From: Ruminococcaceae bacterium UBA945
GTDB taxonomy: Bacteria > Bacillota > Clostridia > Oscillospirales > Acutalibacteraceae
Reading direction: 5' to 3'
DNA: 10,371 nucleotides
NCBI GenBank assembly: GCA_002293315.1
Contig: DBCZ01000015.1
Span: 1-10,371 of the forward strand
The notes under the pieces are model-generated. The model did not search any database. It saw only the letters and a program-made list of their open reading frames with translations, and had not been told where the DNA came from. Shown piece after piece: positions 7,037-10,371 of this stretch (its first letter is position 1; every line of letters starts with the position of its first letter). The position numbers and the translations under genes are program-made.

Positions 7037-8008
7037 ATGCCAACCGTATACTTTGTTATCCCCTGCTACAACGAGGAGGAGGTTTTGCCGGAGACGAGTA
7101 AGCAGCTGACCGCTAAGCTTGATTCCCTCAAGGAAAAGGGTCTCATTGACGATAAGAGCCGCGTGCTCCTTGTGGACGACGGCAGCAAGGATAAAACATG
7201 GGAGCTCATTGAAAAGCTGAACGCGGAGAACGCTTATTTCGAGGGTGTGAAGCTTGCGCACAACAGAGGGCATCAGCACGCACTTCTGGCGGGGCTTGAA
7301 ACCGCCGCGCCTCGGTGTGACTGCGCGATAAGCCTTGACGCGGACTTGCAGGACGACGTAAATGCGCTGGACGAATTCATCGTGAAATTCAACGAGGGCT
7401 GTGACGTCGTCTACGGCGTGAGGAACAAGCGCGAGACGGATTCAGTTTTCAAGCGCTCTACCGCGCAGGGCTTCTACAGAGTGATGAAAGCCCTTGGCGT
7501 GGATATTGTTTTCAACCATGCAGATTACCGCCTGATGAGCAGGAGAGCGCTCGAGGCCTTAAGCGAATACAAGGAAGTCAATCTGTTCCTGCGCGGCATA
7601 GTGCCGCTCATCGGCTACCGAAGCGACTATGTGTATTACGACAGGCACGAGCGCTTTGCGGGGGAATCGAAATACCCCCTCAAGAAGATGATTTCTTTCG
7701 CGATTGACGGCATAACCTCCTTCAGCGTGAGGCCGCTGAAGCTCATCTCTAACCTTGGCATAATCATTTCCATCTTGAGCGTTTTCGGGCTGATTTACGC
7801 GCTGGTATCGTTCTTCATGGGCGTTGCCGTTGCGGGCTGGACAGCAACCGTAGCGTCAATCTGGTTTTTGGGTGGCTTGCAAATGCTTTCAATCGGCGTT
7901 GTGGGCGGATATATCGGCAAGATTTACAGCGAGGTGAAGTCCAGGCCGAGGTATAAAATCGAAACTTTCCTTAAAAATGAAACTGATAAGGGGCAAAATA
8001 AAGAATGA
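7037..8008 (+). CDS. GT2 polyprenyl-phosphate glycosyltransferase (CsbB/GtrB/DPM1-like)
   Basis: Membrane-anchored family 2 glycosyltransferase of 323 residues, expected to transfer a sugar from a nucleotide-sugar to undecaprenyl phosphate on the cytoplasmic face. Motifs in order: VIPCYNEEE at 7-15, VLLVDDGSKD at 43-52, NRGHQHALLAG at 76-86, the metal-binding DADLQDD at 101-107, VYGVRNKRE at 125-133, HADYRLMSRRAL at 161-172, LFLRGI at 183-188 and RFAGESKYPLKKM at 206-218. Two C-terminal membrane helices follow at about 238-262 and 268-294, the usual CsbB/GtrB arrangement. The start is set at ATG 7037 because AAGGAGG (7025-7031) lies five bases before it and the protein then opens on the Rossmann strand; an in-frame ATG at 7010 lies inside yfhO and lacks this site. 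The Shine-Dalgarno overlaps the yfhO stop codon, so both are translated from one message. The sugar cannot be predicted; GlcNAc or glucose are the usual ones for relatives. Confidence 0.92.
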   Translation: MPTVYFVIPCYNEEEVLPETSKQLTAKLDSLKEKGLIDDKSRVLLVDDGSKDKTWELIEKLNAENAYFEGVKLAHNRGHQHALLAGLETAAPRCDCAISLDADLQDDVNALDEFIVKFNEGCDVVYGVRNKRETDSVFKRSTAQGFYRVMKALGVDIVFNHADYRLMSRRALEALSEYKEVNLFLRGIVPLIGYRSDYVYYDRHERFAGESKYPLKKMISFAIDGITSFSVRPLKLISNLGIIISILSVFGLIYALVSFFMGVAVAGWTATVASIWFLGGLQMLSIGVVGGYIGKIYSEVKSRPRYKIETFLKNETDKGQNKE

Positions 8009-9099
8009 AGCTTGGAATTGTAGGTCTGCCGAATGTCGGCAAAAGCACGCTGTTCAACGCCATAACCAACGCGGGCGCACAGAGCGCGAATTACCCGTTC
8101 TGCACGATTGAGCCGAACATAGGCGTGGTTACCGTGCCGGACAAACGGCTTGACAAGCTCGCCGAGATGTATGAGCCGGATAAATATACCCCCGCCACGG
8201 TGGAATTCGTAGATATAGCCGGGCTCGTCAAGGGAGCTTCAAAGGGCGAGGGACTTGGAAACAAATTCCTTGCGAACATCCGAGAGGTGGACGCCGTTGT
8301 CCATGTTGTGCGCTGCTTTGAAAACGACGATATTGTTCACGTGGAGGGCAGCATTGACCCCAAGCGGGATATAGAGACGATTGATTTAGAGCTGATTCTC
8401 TCCGATATTGAGATAATCGAGCGCAGAATTGACAGGGCAAAAAAATCCGTTAAGGCAGATAAGAAGTTTCAGGACGAGGTGGATTTCTTTGAGCGCATTA
8501 AAACGGAGATGGAGCAGGGAAAGTCGGCGCGCAGCCTTGATGTCACCGAAGCTGAGGCGGAAATGCTCGGCAGCGTCTCGCTTTTGACGAATAAGCCAAT
8601 TATCTTCGCCGCAAACATGAGCGAGGAAGATTTCAAAAACGGGATAGAAGCAAACTCTTCTCTGAAAGCGGTGACGGAAATCGCGAGCAAGGAAAACGCC
8701 GCTGTGCTGCCTATATGCGCCGAAATCGAGGCGGAAATTTCCGGCATGGATTACGAAGAGAAGCAGCTTTTTCTGACGGACATGGGCTTGACGGAATCCG
8801 GCCTTGACAGATTGATTCAAGCCTGCTACAGCCTGCTCGGGCTGATTTCATACCTCACCGCCGGCAAGCAGGAGGTACGTGCCTGGACCATCACAAGGGG
8901 CACGAAGGCTCCGCAGGCTGCAGGGAAAATCCACACGGATTTTGAAAAGGGCTTTATCCGCGCCGAGGTCATCGGCTTTGACGAGCTCATCGAGAGCGGC
9001 TCAATGGCGGCCGCAAAGGAGAAGGGTCTTGTGCGCAGTGAGGGCAAGGAGTATGTCATGCAGGACGGCGATGTGGTTCTCTTTCGGTTCAATGTGTAA
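8005..9099 (+). CDS. ychF: Redox/ribosome-associated GTPase-family ATPase YchF (OLA1 homologue)
   Basis: TRAFAC-class P-loop protein of the Obg family, 364 residues, the usual length for YchF. It binds ribosomes, hydrolyses ATP rather than GTP in studied homologues, and is linked to stress and translation control. G1 is GLPNVGKS at 7-14, the switch II/G3 motif DIAGLVKGASKGEGLG is at 70-85, and G4 is NMSE at 204-207, the NxxE form that replaces NKxD and explains ATP preference. A helical coiled-coil insert lies at about 130-180 and a TGS domain at about 280-362, ending in DGDVVLFRFNV. As in YchF proteins, the residue after DIAG that is a catalytic glutamine in Ras is hydrophobic (L74). The ATG overlaps the GT2 stop (ATGA), with AAGGGG about 14 bases upstream, so it is likely translated by coupling to the upstream gene. 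A strong terminator follows eight bases after the stop. Confidence 0.97.
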   Translation: MKLGIVGLPNVGKSTLFNAITNAGAQSANYPFCTIEPNIGVVTVPDKRLDKLAEMYEPDKYTPATVEFVDIAGLVKGASKGEGLGNKFLANIREVDAVVHVVRCFENDDIVHVEGSIDPKRDIETIDLELILSDIEIIERRIDRAKKSVKADKKFQDEVDFFERIKTEMEQGKSARSLDVTEAEAEMLGSVSLLTNKPIIFAANMSEEDFKNGIEANSSLKAVTEIASKENAAVLPICAEIEAEISGMDYEEKQLFLTDMGLTESGLDRLIQACYSLLGLISYLTAGKQEVRAWTITRGTKAPQAAGKIHTDFEKGFIRAEVIGFDELIESGSMAAAKEKGLVRSEGKEYVMQDGDVVLFRFNV

Positions 9100-9107
9100 G
9101 CAAAGCA

Positions 9108-9133
9108 AAAATCCTCCCGAATGGGAGGATTTT
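9108..9133. terminator. Bidirectional rho-independent terminator
   Basis: An 11-base-pair stem AAATCCTCCC... / ...GGGAGGATTT with a GAAT loop (9119-9122) lies between the convergent ychF and permease genes. On the plus strand it runs into TTTTCTTATTT, and on the minus strand into TTTTTGC, so it can end both transcripts. It starts eight bases after the ychF stop and ends 16 bases from the permease stop. Confidence 0.92.
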
Positions 9134-9149
9134 CTTATTTCCTTATTGC

Positions 9150-10371
9150 TTAACTTATTATCGCCAGCACAATGAAGTTCAGCAGGAAGAGCGCCGTTGA
9201 AATCCAGAGCACCGGATGAATCTCCTTAGCCTTGCCCTTGAGGCACTTCACGATGCAGTAGAAGATGAAGCCTGCGGCAATACCGTATGAAATGCTGTAG
9301 CACATCGCCATGAAGATTCCGGCGAAGAACGCGGGAATCGCCTCTTCGATGTCTGCCCACTTTATTTCAGCAAACGAAGCCAGCATCATGACGCCCACGA
9401 TAATCAGCGCCGGAGCCGTAGCCTGTGCGGGCACTATGCCGATTATCGGCGCGAGGAGTATGCTCAAAAGGAACATAATCGCCGTAACGACAGATGTGAG
9501 GCCCGTGCGTCCGCCCGCGCCGATACCCGCCGCGCTTTCGACGTATGTCGTCGTGTTTGATGTGCCGAACACCGCGCCGATTGACGTAGCTACTGAATCT
9601 GCGAACAGGGCTTTATCCATCTTGGATTTGAAGCCCTTTGAGTTTTCAAGCGAGTTCATGTCTTCATTGCTGAAAATTCCTGTACGGCGACCCGTGCCGA
9701 TGAATGTGCCGATTGTGTCAAACGTATCCGAAAGGCTGAACGCGAAAATCGTCATCAAAACAAGCGGGATTTTTGCACCGTCTGCAAAAAGCGACTGAAT
9801 TCCGTCAACGCCGAATGCCGCACCAAATGTGGTTCCCAGCTCAGAGAAAGACTGCCCGATGTTCGTGGCAATCCCGATGTTGGAAATGTCCACAACACCG
9901 AACGGGATTCCGATAATCGTTGACGCGATAATGCTGATGAAGATAGCGCCCGGTACCTTAAGCACCACGAGAACCACCATCAAAACAAGTGCCACAACCG
10001 CAAAAACAGCAGTATTTGTGTTGAAGTTTATCAGAGCAGGAACAATTTCACTGTTTGCGATAACGGTTGTCGTTGCAGGGTCACCGCTTCCGAGAATGGC
10101 GTATTTTCCCGGGTCAGCCGTAAAATTCAAAAGCCCGGCACTTTTCACGCCGATATAGGCGATGAAGATGCCTATGCCGCCGCCGATAGCATGCTGCAGG
10201 CTCGCGGGAATTGCCTTGATGATGAGCTTCCTGACCTTTGTTACGGTGATAATCACATTGATGATTCCGCAGAGGAAAACCATCGCCAGCGCCTGCTGCC
10301 ATGTGAAGCCGAGTGCGAAGCAGACAGTATACGTGAAGAAGGCGTTCAGCCCCATGCCCGGCGCCTGAGCG
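9150..10371 (-). CDS. AzgA/PbuG-type purine permease (NCS2 superfamily), N-terminus outside window
   Basis: Inner-membrane nucleobase:proton symporter, partial. The frame stays open to the right edge; visible residues begin AQAPGMGLNAFFTY, and family members have an APGMGLNAFF block about 50-80 residues from their start, so the ATG at 10355 (the M of this block) is not the true start. Counting from that M: AIPASLQHAIGGGIGIF at 48-64, SLSDTFDTIGTFIGTG at 207-222 (substrate-site helix and following loop), TSNTTTYVESAAGIGAGGRTG at 265-285 (hallmark of the AzgA subgroup), then about four more hydrophobic segments to the C-terminus at 401. These features place it in the adenine/guanine/hypoxanthine permeases rather than the uracil or xanthine branch; the precise base is not predictable. 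Purine permease genes in Bacillota are often under a guanine riboswitch, but the leader is outside the window. It ends convergent with ychF at a shared terminator. Confidence 0.93.
   Translation of the reverse strand, partial: AQAPGMGLNAFFTYTVCFALGFTWQQALAMVFLCGIINVIITVTKVRKLIIKAIPASLQHAIGGGIGIFIAYIGVKSAGLLNFTADPGKYAILGSGDPATTTVIANSEIVPALINFNTNTAVFAVVALVLMVVLVVLKVPGAIFISIIASTIIGIPFGVVDISNIGIATNIGQSFSELGTTFGAAFGVDGIQSLFADGAKIPLVLMTIFAFSLSDTFDTIGTFIGTGRRTGIFSNEDMNSLENSKGFKSKMDKALFADSVATSIGAVFGTSNTTTYVESAAGIGAGGRTGLTSVVTAIMFLLSILLAPIIGIVPAQATAPALIIVGVMMLASFAEIKWADIEEAIPAFFAGIFMAMCYSISYGIAAGFIFYCIVKCLKGKAKEIHPVLWISTALFLLNFIVLAIIS

Noticed and set aside
9310..9798. Plus-strand open frame (162 codons) opposite the purine permease
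   Set aside because: Antisense to a well-conserved membrane protein; the hydrophobic, Ala/Val-rich translation is a by-product of the permease codons.
10303..10355. ATG at 10355 as the true start of the permease
   Set aside because: The frame is open beyond it to the window edge and the preceding codons give AQAPG, part of the family's conserved APGMGLNAFF block, so the protein must begin outside the window.

Overview
The window looks like chromosomal DNA from a low-to-moderate GC Gram-positive bacterium, most likely a clostridial Bacillota. This is inferred from strong Shine-Dalgarno sequences of the AGGAGG type, near-consensus sigma-A promoters, a DNA polymerase I with a degenerate proofreading domain, and a YfhO membrane protein paired with a CsbB-like glycosyltransferase. 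No mobile element, phage gene, CRISPR array, rRNA or tRNA was seen. Exact taxonomy cannot be fixed from the sequence alone.

Left half, minus strand, read right to left: a YfbR-type HD-domain 5'-deoxynucleotidase (4321-3737), a DusB-type tRNA-dihydrouridine synthase (3690-2689), DNA polymerase I (polA, 2692-101) and the first 17 codons of a probable GNAT acetyltransferase (53-1, running off the left edge). dusB and polA overlap by ATGA, so they are probably one translationally coupled unit. Candidate promoters stand before yfbR, before dusB and before the GNAT gene.

Right half, plus strand: starting from a promoter back-to-back with that of yfbR, an 853-residue YfhO-family multi-membrane GT-C-like protein (4465-7026), a GT2 polyprenyl-phosphate glycosyltransferase (7037-8008) and the conserved GTPase/ATPase YchF (8005-9099). 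The YfhO-GT2 gap is 10 bases and the GT2-ychF junction is an ATGA overlap, so all three are probably one operon. A strong hairpin at 9108-9133 closes it and can also serve the convergent minus-strand gene, an AzgA/PbuG-type purine permease of the NCS2 superfamily (9150 to the right edge, N-terminus missing).

Functionally, yfbR, polA and the purine permease concern nucleotides and DNA, and dusB concerns tRNA modification. The most interesting block is YfhO plus GT2. By analogy with the CsbB/YfhO/GtcA systems of Bacillus and Listeria, the GT2 would load a sugar on undecaprenyl phosphate inside the cell, a flippase not present here would turn it over, and YfhO would pass it to an acceptor outside. 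The acceptor is unknown. Its coupling to ychF is the less expected arrangement. Most of the window is otherwise ordinary housekeeping DNA.
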